Source: Chromatiaceae bacterium
GTDB lineage: Bacteria > Pseudomonadota > Gammaproteobacteria > Chromatiales > Chromatiaceae
Assembly: GCA_024235315.1 (NCBI GenBank)
Contig: JACKMP010000002.1
Coordinates: 62,001 to 126,000 of the forward strand
Length of the DNA: 64,000 nucleotides
Reading direction: 5' to 3'
A program made the position numbers and the translations under genes. The notes beneath the pieces are model-generated. The model ran no database searches. It saw nothing but the letters and a program-made list of their open reading frames with translations, and was not told the DNA's origin. Within the stretch, counting starts at the first letter, position 1. Each line of letters begins with the position of its first letter. Of this stretch, positions 17,937 through 27,268 are shown piece after piece.

Positions 17937-20639
17937 ATGGCACAAGAAAACGACCGGCAATGGCACCAACTCAGTGCCGCCGAGGCCCTTTCGCAACTGG
18001 ACGCATCGGCAAGCGGCCTGGACACCGAAGAGGTCCGCAGGCGGCTCGATCGATTCGGTCCCAATGTGTTGCGGCCACCCAAGGTGCGCAGCGCCTGGAC
18101 ACGGCTGTTCGCCCAGTTTCATAACGTGCTGATCTATGTCCTGCTGGCCGCCGGCGTTGTCACCCTGCTCCTCGGACATGTGGTCGATGCCTCGGTCATT
18201 GTTGCCGTCGTTGCCATCAACGCAGTCATCGGCTTTCTGCAGGAGGGCAAGGCCGAGCGTGCCCTGGATGCGGTACGCAAACTGCTGTCACCGCAGGCGA
18301 TGGTCATGCGCGACGGCACCCGTTTCAGCATTGCCGCCGAAGACCTGGTCCCCGGTGACATGGTGTTCATTCAGTCCGGCGATCGCGTACCTGCCGACTT
18401 GCGCCTTTACCAGTTGCGCGAACTGAAGATCGACGAGTCGATGTTGACCGGCGAATCGCTGGCAGTGCGAAAGCAGACAGAACAGGTGCCTGAAGAAGCG
18501 GCACTCGGCGACCGTCTCTGCATGGCCTATGCGGGCACCCTGGTCACTGCCGGCCAGGGGCTTGGCGTGGTCGCGAGGACCGGTGAACAGACCGAGATCG
18601 GGCGCATCAGCACGCTGCTGGAAGAGGTCGAGACCCTGACCACGCCACTGACGCGACAGATGAGCCAGTTCGCGGGCACCCTCACTCTGGCGATTCTCGC
18701 GGTTGCCGCCGCCACTGCCGTGTTTGGCGTGACCGTACGCGGCTACTCGCTGGAGGAGATGTTTCTCGCCGCGGTGGGGTTGGCGGTGGCGGCCATCCCC
18801 GAGGGGCTGCCGGCAATCATCACGATCGCACTGGCCATTGGCGTGCAGCGAATGGCCACACAGCGGGCCATCATCCGCCGCCTGCCGGCAGTCGAGACAC
18901 TGGGCTCGGTCAGCACGATCTGCTCGGACAAGACCGGCACGCTGACCCGCAACGAGATGACGGTACAGACACTGGTCACCGTCGAGGCTGTGCTGACGGT
19001 GAGCGGCGTCGGCTATGACCCGCATGGCAGCTTCCTGCTGGAGGTCGACAACTCGCCGCTCGATGAGCGGCCGGTCATCCACGAATTGTGTCTCGCAGCC
19101 ACCCTGTGCAACGACTCGGCATTGCGTCAGGTCGACGAGCAGTGGCAGGTCGAGGGCGATCCGATGGAGGGCGCTTTGATCGTGCTTGGGGCCAAGGCGG
19201 GATTGCGTCCCACCGAATTGGGCGAGCGGTTCCCGCGCATTGACGTGCTGCCGTTCGAATCCCAGCACCGTTTCATGGCGACCCTGCATCACGACCACGA
19301 CGGCAATCACTTCGTGTTCGTCAAAGGTGCCGCCGAGGTGCTGCTCCCACGCTGCCGCTGGCAGCTTGCGGCGGATGGTGAATCTCCGCTCGACCAGGCT
19401 TACTGGCTCGAACAGCTGGAGCGCATCGCGGCCAAGGGCCAGCGCACGCTCGCGCTCGCCAGCCGCAGCGCCACCTCGGACACGTCAGAGCTGCGTTTTT
19501 CGGCAATCGACGAACTCTGCCTGCTCGGTATCGTCGGCATCACAGACCCGCCACGGGCCGAGGCCATCACTGCGGTCGCCGAATGCCGTGCGGCCGGCAT
19601 CCGGGTCAAGATGATCACCGGCGACCACGTCGGAACGGCGGCAGCCATTGCCCGGCAGCTCGGGATCGGCGAAGGACAACCGGCGATGAGCGGGATCGAC
19701 CTCGACCGCCTCGATGACGCGTCACTGCGCCGCCAGGTATTGGAGGTCGACGTGTTTGCGCGCGCCAGCCCCGAACACAAGCTGCGCCTGGTCGAGGCGA
19801 TACAGGCCAACGGCGAAGTCCTGGCAATGACCGGTGACGGGGTAAACGATGCCCCGGCGCTCAAGCGCGCGGATGTCGGCGTGGCGATGGGTGTGAACGG
19901 TACTGAAGCCGCCAAGCAGGCCGCCGAGATGGTACTCGCCGACGACAACTTTGCCTCGATCATGCGTGCGGTGCGCGAGGGCCGCAACGTCTACGACAAC
20001 ATCAAGAAATCGATCGTGTTCATCCTGCCGACCAACGGCGGTGAAGCGCTGACCATCCTGGCCGCGATCGCGCTCGGACGCATGCTGCCGGTAACGGCTG
20101 CGCAGATCCTCTGGGTCAACATGATCACCGCCGTTACGCTGGCGCTGGCGCTGGCCTTCGAACCTGCGGAATCAGATATCATGCGCCGGCCACCGCGCAA
20201 CCCGCAGGAACCGCTGCTCAGCCGGTTCATGATCTGGCGCGTCCTGTACGTCTCGTTGCTGATGGTCGGCGGCACGTTCGGGCTGTTCATCTGGGAGCGG
20301 ATGCACGGCGCCGATATCGAGACGGCACGCACCGTGGCGGTCAATGCCCTGGTCGTCGCCGAGATCTTTTACCTTTTCAACGTGCGCTTTCTGTTTGCAC
20401 CGGTGTTGAACCGGGCGGGTCTGTTCGGCAGCCGCTATGCGCTGATCGCCGTCGCACTGGTCAGCTTCTTCCAGATCCTTTATACCTATCTTCCGTTCAT
20501 GCAGCAGGTGTTCTCCACTCGCGGACTGGACGCAGAAGCCTGGCTGCGCATCGTTGCGTTTGGCGCCATCCTGTTCCTGGCGGTCGAGGCCGAGAAATGG
20601 GTGCTGCGCGTGATGGCGCTCAGGCGCGGTCCGTCCTGA
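17937..20639 (+). CDS. P-type cation-transporting ATPase (P2, calcium/sodium-pump-like)
   Basis: 900 residues from ATG 17937 behind GAGGAG. Domains in order: cation ATPase N-domain (WHQLSAAEALSQLDASASGLD), TGES actuator at ~171-174, M4 ion motif PEGLP at ~288-292, phosphorylation loop DKTGT at ~331, and TGDGVND hinge at ~632-638, then C-terminal membrane helices. PEGLP rather than CPC separates it from heavy-metal pumps and places it with the Ca2+/Na+ P2 group. The ion cannot be fixed from sequence. With the mechanosensitive channel gene just upstream, a joint role in ion and osmotic balance is plausible. Its stop is only 13 bases from the convergent batD stop. Confidence 0.92.
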   Translation: MAQENDRQWHQLSAAEALSQLDASASGLDTEEVRRRLDRFGPNVLRPPKVRSAWTRLFAQFHNVLIYVLLAAGVVTLLLGHVVDASVIVAVVAINAVIGFLQEGKAERALDAVRKLLSPQAMVMRDGTRFSIAAEDLVPGDMVFIQSGDRVPADLRLYQLRELKIDESMLTGESLAVRKQTEQVPEEAALGDRLCMAYAGTLVTAGQGLGVVARTGEQTEIGRISTLLEEVETLTTPLTRQMSQFAGTLTLAILAVAAATAVFGVTVRGYSLEEMFLAAVGLAVAAIPEGLPAIITIALAIGVQRMATQRAIIRRLPAVETLGSVSTICSDKTGTLTRNEMTVQTLVTVEAVLTVSGVGYDPHGSFLLEVDNSPLDERPVIHELCLAATLCNDSALRQVDEQWQVEGDPMEGALIVLGAKAGLRPTELGERFPRIDVLPFESQHRFMATLHHDHDGNHFVFVKGAAEVLLPRCRWQLAADGESPLDQAYWLEQLERIAAKGQRTLALASRSATSDTSELRFSAIDELCLLGIVGITDPPRAEAITAVAECRAAGIRVKMITGDHVGTAAAIARQLGIGEGQPAMSGIDLDRLDDASLRRQVLEVDVFARASPEHKLRLVEAIQANGEVLAMTGDGVNDAPALKRADVGVAMGVNGTEAAKQAAEMVLADDNFASIMRAVREGRNVYDNIKKSIVFILPTNGGEALTILAAIALGRMLPVTAAQILWVNMITAVTLALALAFEPAESDIMRRPPRNPQEPLLSRFMIWRVLYVSLLMVGGTFGLFIWERMHGADIETARTVAVNALVVAEIFYLFNVRFLFAPVLNRAGLFGSRYALIAVALVSFFQILYTYLPFMQQVFSTRGLDAEAWLRIVAFGAILFLAVEAEKWVLRVMALRRGPS

Positions 20640-20652
20640 CCCGCATGGTCCA

Positions 20653-22479
20653 CTAGGTGCCCTGCGGGTACAAAGGCGGCAATGCCCGGCCGCGCGACAC
20701 GGCTTCCTTTTCACTCGCATGTTGCAGGACCGGCGCAAGCCGGCCCCATGCCGCCACGCCGTCCCAGTGCTGCGGCTGACCCGCATACAGGCAGCGGTCG
20801 ATCTCGTCGAGGACCACGGCCGCCTCACCGCCAAGGCGCCTTGCCAACTGATCCAGGCGACGTGGCGGGTCCTGCGCCCAGCGCGCCTGGGCCCATTGCA
20901 GCAGGCTGTGCCTTGCGGCCGCAGCTTCGTTGGTGCGGAACGCCTGTTCGATCTGCGACAGCGACGCCGCCGGCTGCGTTGAGGTCGCCACTTGCGCAGT
21001 TGCGACGTGAGGCGGTGCGCGGCGCAATCGCCACCACACCATCAGCGTCAGCAGCCACGCCAGCCCGAACAGGCCCGCGAGCCACGGCCACAACCCGGCG
21101 ACTGTCGCGCGCCCGCCAACGGCCAGCGGCCTCGCTACCGAGACAGCGCCAGCGCTGTCTGCAGCCGATGGCGCAGTTACAAGCGTCTCCGGCACTGTAT
21201 CGGGTGCCACGGACGTGGCCGTTGAGGTGGCACCCGCGGCGGCCGGCAGCACCTCGACCTGGCGCGGTGGCAGACGCGCGGTACGTGGCTGCCTGGTGCC
21301 GACATCCCACCATTCGAGCTTTACCTCAGGCAGCGTCAGTGTCCCGGCCTTCGCCGGTACCAACGCCATGCGCAGGACCTTCTGCGCAACCACGGTGTCA
21401 CCATCGCCACGGGTCTGCATCTGCGCCTTGTCAGGGTAGACCTTTATACCGGCGGGCGGCTCCATTGTCAGATCCGGCAGCTGCACGGCACTCAGTCCCT
21501 GCGCGGTGATCGCGATACTGCGGGTGACCGGCTCACCGACCCTGAACTGCGGCGGATCTGCAGACCACGCATCGTTGAGGGCCAAAGACTGGGCTGGCAG
21601 CCATGGGCTTGGCGTTCCCGCCGGCTGCGGCTGCACCTGCAGTGTGAGGTTCTTCGCCCGCAACCGGATCGGTCGGGTCTGGGCGAACAAGCCGCCGCCA
21701 GACAGCCCGTTCAAACCGAACATCCGGTCGAATCCGGCGAAGGGATCGCGCCCTGGAAAGCGCTGCCCGGGCGTGATCCCCCGTTGATCCGGATCCGGCA
21801 ACTGCGCCGCGAGCACGGGCCCTTCGATCTCGAGCGCGCCGCTGCGCTGCGGAAATACCGCGTAGCGGCGCTCGACCACGCGGTATTGCTGGCCTCCACG
21901 CTGGCTGCTGTATTCACGTTCCGCGCCCAGGTGCTCGACGATCGCATCCTTGATCTGCGGATCAGACAGGCGTGGTTGATTCAGCGGCACCCGCGACAAC
22001 AGGCGCACCGTGTAGATCACCTGCTGCTGCACCAGCGGCTGCGGTGGTTCGACCTCGACCTCCAGCGACACCGGCGGTACCGGGCCGAGCTTGCCGGCCT
22101 CCGCGGCGGGCAGCACCTCGAGGCTCAAAGGCCGGGTACTGGTGCTGCCGACCCGGATTGCAGGGATGCTGAGCTTACCGGCGCGCTTGGGCGCAAGAAC
22201 CAACCGCCAACCACGACTGCTCGAAGTTCGGCCGTTGATCATGCTCATGTGCATGCTCTGGCTGCGATCGAGGATATCGAAGTCCTGGGCCAGACCCGAA
22301 AGATCCGGCGTGCCATCACTGTCGGCAGACACGTTCACGCTGAGCACGACGGTCTCACCCTCGGCGATACGGTTGCGATCGAGGCGCGCCTCCGGGGTGG
22401 CAGCAAACGCCTGCAGGCTAAAAAGGCCCGCCAGTATCCAGACCAACAACCGGATCAAATGCCTGTGTACTCGTCTCAT
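20653..22479 (-). CDS. batD: BatD family protein (Bat operon 1)
   Basis: 608 residues from ATG 22479, seven bases after GAGG. It has a signal peptide (LVWILAGLFSLQAFA), then periplasmic Ig-like BatD repeats beginning RLDRNRIAEGETVVLSVNVS, with the family's second repeat around GEPVTRSIAITAQGL. One membrane span lies near residues 455-475 (WPWLAGLFGLAWLLTLMVWW), followed by a ~120-residue cytoplasmic helical tail. Bat proteins form an inner-membrane system with VWA proteins and a MoxR AAA ATPase, linked to stress tolerance and periplasmic complex assembly. It is last in a six-gene operon. Confidence 0.9.
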   Translation of the reverse strand: MRRVHRHLIRLLVWILAGLFSLQAFAATPEARLDRNRIAEGETVVLSVNVSADSDGTPDLSGLAQDFDILDRSQSMHMSMINGRTSSSRGWRLVLAPKRAGKLSIPAIRVGSTSTRPLSLEVLPAAEAGKLGPVPPVSLEVEVEPPQPLVQQQVIYTVRLLSRVPLNQPRLSDPQIKDAIVEHLGAEREYSSQRGGQQYRVVERRYAVFPQRSGALEIEGPVLAAQLPDPDQRGITPGQRFPGRDPFAGFDRMFGLNGLSGGGLFAQTRPIRLRAKNLTLQVQPQPAGTPSPWLPAQSLALNDAWSADPPQFRVGEPVTRSIAITAQGLSAVQLPDLTMEPPAGIKVYPDKAQMQTRGDGDTVVAQKVLRMALVPAKAGTLTLPEVKLEWWDVGTRQPRTARLPPRQVEVLPAAAGATSTATSVAPDTVPETLVTAPSAADSAGAVSVARPLAVGGRATVAGLWPWLAGLFGLAWLLTLMVWWRLRRAPPHVATAQVATSTQPAASLSQIEQAFRTNEAAAARHSLLQWAQARWAQDPPRRLDQLARRLGGEAAVVLDEIDRCLYAGQPQHWDGVAAWGRLAPVLQHASEKEAVSRGRALPPLYPQGT

Positions 22480-22500
22480 CGTCACGCCTCGTCCATAGGT

Positions 22501-24783
22501 TCAGGGTAGCTGACCACGGCGCCGCAGGTGCTGCAGCAGGAATCGTTGACGCAGCAGGCCGGCCGGATCGTCCTCGACGCGTCGCAGCAGCTGCTCGATC
22601 GCCTGCCGGTCTTCCGGATCTATACCCGGTGCCTGCGCCGTGGCAGCCGTACCATCGGCCACCTGCGGCTGACGGCCGAGCAGGTCGGCCAGCCCCGGGG
22701 ACTGCCCGCCTGCACCTGGATCCGGTGCAGCTGACCCGGCGCCGGCATTGCGCGGATCTGTTGCCCCCGTGGGATCGTCCCCTTGCGCTTGCGCACTACC
22801 GGACCCCGCGGTATCGGCAGGCCCGCCATCGCGCCCACCCGCGCGCTCCGGCGTGTCGCTGCCCGGACCGCCCTGCTCATGCGCCCGCGCATCGGACCCC
22901 GCCTGCTGCTCTTGCGACGCCTGTGCATCAGGCCGGGTTGAATCGCGGTGCCCGTCGTCCCCACCATCGCGCTCAGCGGTGTTGCCCTGCTGCTGATCCT
23001 GCTCACCGTCCGGCCCCTTGTCGTCCGCCTGATGTGTACCCGACGGAGAATCACCGGCACCCTGATCGCTGCCCGACGGCGCATCACGCTCGCCCGCACC
23101 TGACTGTGCGTCATCCCGGCCCTGCTCCGCCCCGGACGATTCGGTCTGCTGCGCCCCCTGCCCGGCTGCATCGTCCTGCCCCGATGACGCCTGTGGCTGT
23201 GCCCCGGCGGTGTCTCCCGCCTCACGCTGCGCCGATGACGACGCGGTGCTGCCCGAGTCCTGGGCCCCTGACTGTTGCTGGGTCTGCGTGGATTCGCCGG
23301 TCTCCTGATTGCTGCCCTCTTGATCGCTGCCCGCCTGAGCCTGCTGTCCTTCTCCACCCTGTTCACCCTGATCGGCATCGTGCCGCTCCGTCTGTCCTTC
23401 CTGCTGCTGACGCTGATCGAGCAGCCGCTGCACCAGGTCGCGGTTGTGGCGCGCATCAGTGTGATCGGGCACCTGCGCCAATGCACGGTCATAGGCGGCG
23501 AGCGCGTCGTCCAGCTGCCCGAGTCGGGCCAGTGCATTGCCGCGGTTGTAGTCGCTTTCGGCCCCCTGCAGGCCCTGCAGGGACTGCACCGCCTGCGCAT
23601 AGTCGTCGGCCTGGTATTGAGCCGCCGCCCGCCAGTCCGGCCGGTCAAACAGCTGCGCCGCCTCGCTCGCCTGGCCCTTTTCCAACAGGCGGGCGGCGCG
23701 CTGGTCGGGACGTAGCCAGAGGTCGTCCCAACCCAGGGCATAGGCGTCTGGTGGCGGTGCCAGCCACAACAGAAGCAGCAGCGGCCCGACCCAGCCACGC
23801 CGAAAGGCCAGCGCGGCCAGTGGCAACAACAGCAGCAACAGCCACGGACCCGCTTCGCGCCACTGGTCCGCTTCGGATTGCTGCGGTTCCGCCTTGTCAC
23901 CGGATCGCGACACACCCCCAGGCTTCAGGGCATCCACGTCCCGGTCGTCCGGCGTGGCGCCCACGTAACGCCCTCCACCCGCATCGGCCAGCCGGCGCAG
24001 GGCCTCCACATCGAGTCTGGGCAGGCGGATCACACCCTGCTCATCTTTGAGCAGACCACCATCCGGCCCGGCGACCGGGCCACCGCGGTCGGTGCCGACG
24101 CCGAGCACGAAGACGCGATAGCCGTCGGCAGCCAGGCGCCCCGCCGCCCCGACTGCGGCATCGGCGTGATCGAGACCGTCGGTGACCAGGATCACCTGGC
24201 CATCCGGTGCATCGGCCTGATGCAGCAGACCGGCGGCACTGTCGAGGACGAGATCGGTGCGCCTTGGCCCCTGCACCGGCAACAGACTGGTGTCCAGGCT
24301 GGGCACCTGGGCGGCGATGGTGGCCACGTCCGTGGTCAGCGGCGCGACGACGAAGGGCTCGGCACCATAAGCGAGCAGCGCGGTCTGTCCCTCCTCTGAC
24401 TGGCGCAGCAGATCGAGCACCTCGAATCGCGCACGCGCCAGCCGCGAGGGTGCCAGGTCGGTGGCGTTCATCGACGGCGACAGGTCCAGGGCGATCACGC
24501 GGAACTGGCGCGCCTCGTACAACGGTTGGGGCAGACGTTGCCAGGTCGGCCCGGCCAGTGCGAGTACCATCAGCAACCAGCCCAGTCCGAGCAGCACCAG
24601 TGGACGCGGGCGGACGACACCTTCGTCGAACGACAGCAGTGCCGGCAACAGGTGTGCATCCACCACGCCACGCCAGGCGCTGCCCTCGCTGTCGGCACGC
24701 AGCAGGCGCCACAACAGCAGTGCCAGCGGGATCAGCGCCAGCAGCCAGGCGGGACGCAGGAAATGAAAATCAGAAATGCCCAT
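22501..24783 (-). CDS. BatB/BatC fusion: VWA membrane protein with TPR and long Gln/Gly/Ser/Asp-rich tail
   Basis: 760 residues; ATG 24783 overlaps the batA stop (TGATG). Two N-terminal membrane spans (about 10-27 and 60-78) are followed by a VWA domain with an intact MIDAS, DLSPSM at 100-105 and VTDGLDHAD. Two further hydrophobic spans near 305-350 precede TPR repeats (SDYNRGNALARLGQLDDALAAYD). Residues ~480-710 are an extreme low-complexity run of Gln, Gly, Ser, Asp, Glu and Ala, almost without hydrophobic residues. BatB and BatC are separate proteins in many bacteria, so this is a fusion. A longer upstream frame enters batA and is not used. Confidence 0.9.
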   Translation of the reverse strand: MGISDFHFLRPAWLLALIPLALLLWRLLRADSEGSAWRGVVDAHLLPALLSFDEGVVRPRPLVLLGLGWLLMVLALAGPTWQRLPQPLYEARQFRVIALDLSPSMNATDLAPSRLARARFEVLDLLRQSEEGQTALLAYGAEPFVVAPLTTDVATIAAQVPSLDTSLLPVQGPRRTDLVLDSAAGLLHQADAPDGQVILVTDGLDHADAAVGAAGRLAADGYRVFVLGVGTDRGGPVAGPDGGLLKDEQGVIRLPRLDVEALRRLADAGGGRYVGATPDDRDVDALKPGGVSRSGDKAEPQQSEADQWREAGPWLLLLLLPLAALAFRRGWVGPLLLLLWLAPPPDAYALGWDDLWLRPDQRAARLLEKGQASEAAQLFDRPDWRAAAQYQADDYAQAVQSLQGLQGAESDYNRGNALARLGQLDDALAAYDRALAQVPDHTDARHNRDLVQRLLDQRQQQEGQTERHDADQGEQGGEGQQAQAGSDQEGSNQETGESTQTQQQSGAQDSGSTASSSAQREAGDTAGAQPQASSGQDDAAGQGAQQTESSGAEQGRDDAQSGAGERDAPSGSDQGAGDSPSGTHQADDKGPDGEQDQQQGNTAERDGGDDGHRDSTRPDAQASQEQQAGSDARAHEQGGPGSDTPERAGGRDGGPADTAGSGSAQAQGDDPTGATDPRNAGAGSAAPDPGAGGQSPGLADLLGRQPQVADGTAATAQAPGIDPEDRQAIEQLLRRVEDDPAGLLRQRFLLQHLRRRGQLP

Positions 24784-25787
24784 CAGGCATCCCCGCCGGC
24801 CTGTTCGATAGGTGCACGGCGCGGCAACCCGAAGATCGCAAGGGCGCCACTGATGATCAGCGCCGCGCCGGCGGGCCACATGAACAGCGAATGCATCGGC
24901 CGGAAACTGCGGGTATCACGCACGCTCGGCTCCAGGCGGTCCAGCTCGGCGTAGATCTGTGCCAGCTGCTCGGTGTCGGTCGCTTCGAAATAACGCCCGC
25001 CGGTCTCACTGGCGATGGCGCTCAGTGTCGCCGGGTCTAGATCGGAACCGACCTGGGTCAGCATACCGAAGGGTGTGGGGACGCCCACCGGACTGCCACC
25101 GATCCCGATCGTATAGATCCTCACACCGGCGCGCGCTGCGACACGCGCCGCATCCAGCGGTGCAATATTGCCGACCGTGTTTGCGCCATCCGTGAGCAGG
25201 ATCAGCACGCGATCATCCTGCGCCTGTTCCTTCAACCGCTTGACTGCCACTGCGATCGCGTCGCCAATCGCGGTATCGCGCCCGGCGAGCCCGATCACCG
25301 CCTCGTCGAGCATGGTCTGCACGGTGGCACGGTCGTAGGTCAGCGGTGTCTGCAGGTAGGCGCGGGTGCCGAACAGAACCAGGCCGAGACGGTCACCCTC
25401 GCGCCGCGCGATGAAGCGCCCCGCCACTGCCTTGACCACGCTCAGGCGGTTCACCGGGCGGCCGTTCAGACGGTAGTCGTCCTGCTCCATCGAACCGGAC
25501 ACATCGACCGCGAGCATCAGGTCACGCCCGGCGACCGGCAGTCGCAGTGGATCGCCCAACCATTGCGGTTGCGCCGCCGCGACCACCAGCAGGACCCATG
25601 CGAGCCAGGCAAGGATGTGGCTGGATCGTTTCGCCCCCCTGCCTGCACCACTCGGACCCTGGACCTCGCGCAGAAAAGGCAGGCGCAGCGCCGCAACGGC
25701 GCGTGGCGGCGCGGCCGGCAAGAGACGACGCACCAGCAGCGGCAGCGGCAGAAACAACAGCACCCAGGGTGCAGCAAGCGAGATCAC
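24783..25787 (-). CDS. batA: BatA family VWA membrane protein (Bat operon 1)
   Basis: 334 residues from GTG 25787, which overlaps the DUF4381 stop (GTGA). N-terminal membrane spans at about 4-18 and 58-73 are followed by the VWA domain with an intact MIDAS: DVSGSM at 95-100, later LLTDGANTVGNIAPL. A third span near the C-terminus (LFMWPAGAALIISGALAIFG) anchors the end. Metal-dependent ligand binding on the periplasmic or cytoplasmic face, controlled by MoxR, is the family model. Compare the BatA-like copy at 59442, whose MIDAS is destroyed. Confidence 0.92.
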   Translation of the reverse strand: MISLAAPWVLLFLPLPLLVRRLLPAAPPRAVAALRLPFLREVQGPSGAGRGAKRSSHILAWLAWVLLVVAAAQPQWLGDPLRLPVAGRDLMLAVDVSGSMEQDDYRLNGRPVNRLSVVKAVAGRFIARREGDRLGLVLFGTRAYLQTPLTYDRATVQTMLDEAVIGLAGRDTAIGDAIAVAVKRLKEQAQDDRVLILLTDGANTVGNIAPLDAARVAARAGVRIYTIGIGGSPVGVPTPFGMLTQVGSDLDPATLSAIASETGGRYFEATDTEQLAQIYAELDRLEPSVRDTRSFRPMHSLFMWPAGAALIISGALAIFGLPRRAPIEQAGGDA

Positions 25788-26290
25788 GGGGTCGCCTCGC
25801 GATTGCATCGGATCCAGTCGTGCACCAGTTCGGCGATATCGTCGACTGCGATCTCGGCGGTCCGTCGATAAGGGGCGTCGACGAGATGTCGACCGGGGCC
25901 ATTGCTGAACCGGCCGGCACCGCCACGCGCATCGAGAAAGGCCAACCACTCCTCGCCCGTCAGCGTGGCCGCCTGCCTGGGGCACACCGCCAGTACGTAG
26001 CGACGCAGCAGCTTCGACACCCCACGCAGGAACGCCGCATCGTCGCGCTGCTGTTTCAGGGCCGTGCGAAGGACCGTCAGTTCACGGATGGCCTGGCGCG
26101 CCGCCGCACGACGCCGATGCTGACGCAGCAGCCACCACGCGAACACCGCAAGAATCAGGACCGCAAACGTGAGCAGCATCCACCAGCCCGGTGCAAGCGG
26201 CCACCAAGACACGGCTTCGGGCAGGTGGTAGTCGCGCAGGCCCTGCAATGCATCAGCCAATGCGGTGGTCGATGCCGGTTGGGTGTTCAA
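25784..26290 (-). CDS. DUF4381 membrane protein (Bat operon 1)
   Basis: 168 residues from TTG 26290, which overlaps the DUF58 stop (TTGA) and has GGGAGGG just upstream. A short N-terminus with LRDYHLPEAVSWWPLAPGWW, the DUF4381 hallmark, leads into one membrane span (residues ~31-50) and a basic, helical cytoplasmic part (KLLRRYVLAVCPRQAATLTG). DUF4381 proteins sit between DUF58 and BatA in this kind of operon. Their biochemical role is unknown; a scaffold between MoxR/DUF58 and the VWA proteins is a fair guess. Confidence 0.85.
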   Translation of the reverse strand: MNTQPASTTALADALQGLRDYHLPEAVSWWPLAPGWWMLLTFAVLILAVFAWWLLRQHRRRAAARQAIRELTVLRTALKQQRDDAAFLRGVSKLLRRYVLAVCPRQAATLTGEEWLAFLDARGGAGRFSNGPGRHLVDAPYRRTAEIAVDDIAELVHDWIRCNREATP

Positions 26291-27258
26291 CGGATCCCTC
26301 CCGGACGCCTGCCCTGAGGCCGCAGGCCCTGGCGCAGCACCTCGCCGACCGCCTGGTCGGTGCGCAACCCGATCAGATGCGCCTGATAGCGACGGCACAG
26401 CTGCTGTAGCATCGCCGTATGATCGGCAAAGCGTTTCGCCCAGTGCCGACGCAACCCGGTACCCGCGGTATCGAGCACAAAAAGCGAACTGCCATCGGTC
26501 ACCGGATAGTGCCCGGCCGGCGGTGCTGTCACCTCCAGCGCGTCGTAAACCTGTACGAACACCACCTCGCTGCCGGCGGCAAGACGCGCCATCCATCCAC
26601 TGTCCTGCTGCTCCAGGCCGCTGAAATCACTGATCAGAAACACCAGGCTACCTGGGCGCACGAGATTGACCAGATACCCCGCAGCGGCCGCCACCGATCC
26701 GAAACCGGACCGGTGCGCCGGCACAGGCGCTGACCCGTTGTGCACGCCGGTGAGTTGAGTCAGGCCGTTGAGCAGCGGCAGCAGGGCGCGGGTGCGTGCG
26801 GCTGGCCGATACTCGATCCGCCGGTCCTCGTCGAACACCACACCGCCGACCCGGTCGCCCTTGTCGACCGCGGCCCAGGCAAGCAGTGCCGCCGCCTGCG
26901 CAGCGACCACTGATTTGAAAGCCACGCGGGTGCCAAAACGCATCCCCGGCCCGCTATCGACCAGCAGCCATACCGGCCGCTCGCGCTCTTCGCGAAACAG
27001 CTTGACGTGTGCGACCGACGAGCGCGCCGTCACACGCCAGTCCATGTTGCGCGGATCATCGCCGGGCTGGTAGACGCGCGACTCGTCGAACTCCATGCCA
27101 CGACCGCGGAAACGCGACAGATGCCCGCCGCTGCGCGTCGCCAGCACCTTGCCCCGTGGCGCGATCTGCAGGCGTCCGGCCTCCTGGCGCAAGGCGATCA
27201 GTGATGCCAGGTCGATCCCGACACCACTCGAACCATCGCCCAACGAGGGATCTCTCAC
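26287..27258 (-). CDS. DUF58 domain protein (Bat operon 1)
   Basis: 323 residues from GTG 27258 behind GAGGAT. It carries the DUF58 signature: GHLSRFRGRGMEFDESRVYQ, PGDDPRNMDWRVTARS, LFREERERPVWLLVDSGPGM, and a VWA-like fold with FLISDFSGLE. It is cytoplasmic with no membrane span. DUF58 proteins are near-universal partners of MoxR ATPases. The gene lies 10 bases after the moxR stop and overlaps the DUF4381 gene by four. Confidence 0.9.
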   Translation of the reverse strand: MRDPSLGDGSSGVGIDLASLIALRQEAGRLQIAPRGKVLATRSGGHLSRFRGRGMEFDESRVYQPGDDPRNMDWRVTARSSVAHVKLFREERERPVWLLVDSGPGMRFGTRVAFKSVVAAQAAALLAWAAVDKGDRVGGVVFDEDRRIEYRPAARTRALLPLLNGLTQLTGVHNGSAPVPAHRSGFGSVAAAAGYLVNLVRPGSLVFLISDFSGLEQQDSGWMARLAAGSEVVFVQVYDALEVTAPPAGHYPVTDGSSLFVLDTAGTGLRRHWAKRFADHTAMLQQLCRRYQAHLIGLRTDQAVGEVLRQGLRPQGRRPGGIR

Positions 27259-27268
27259 CCGACCATCC

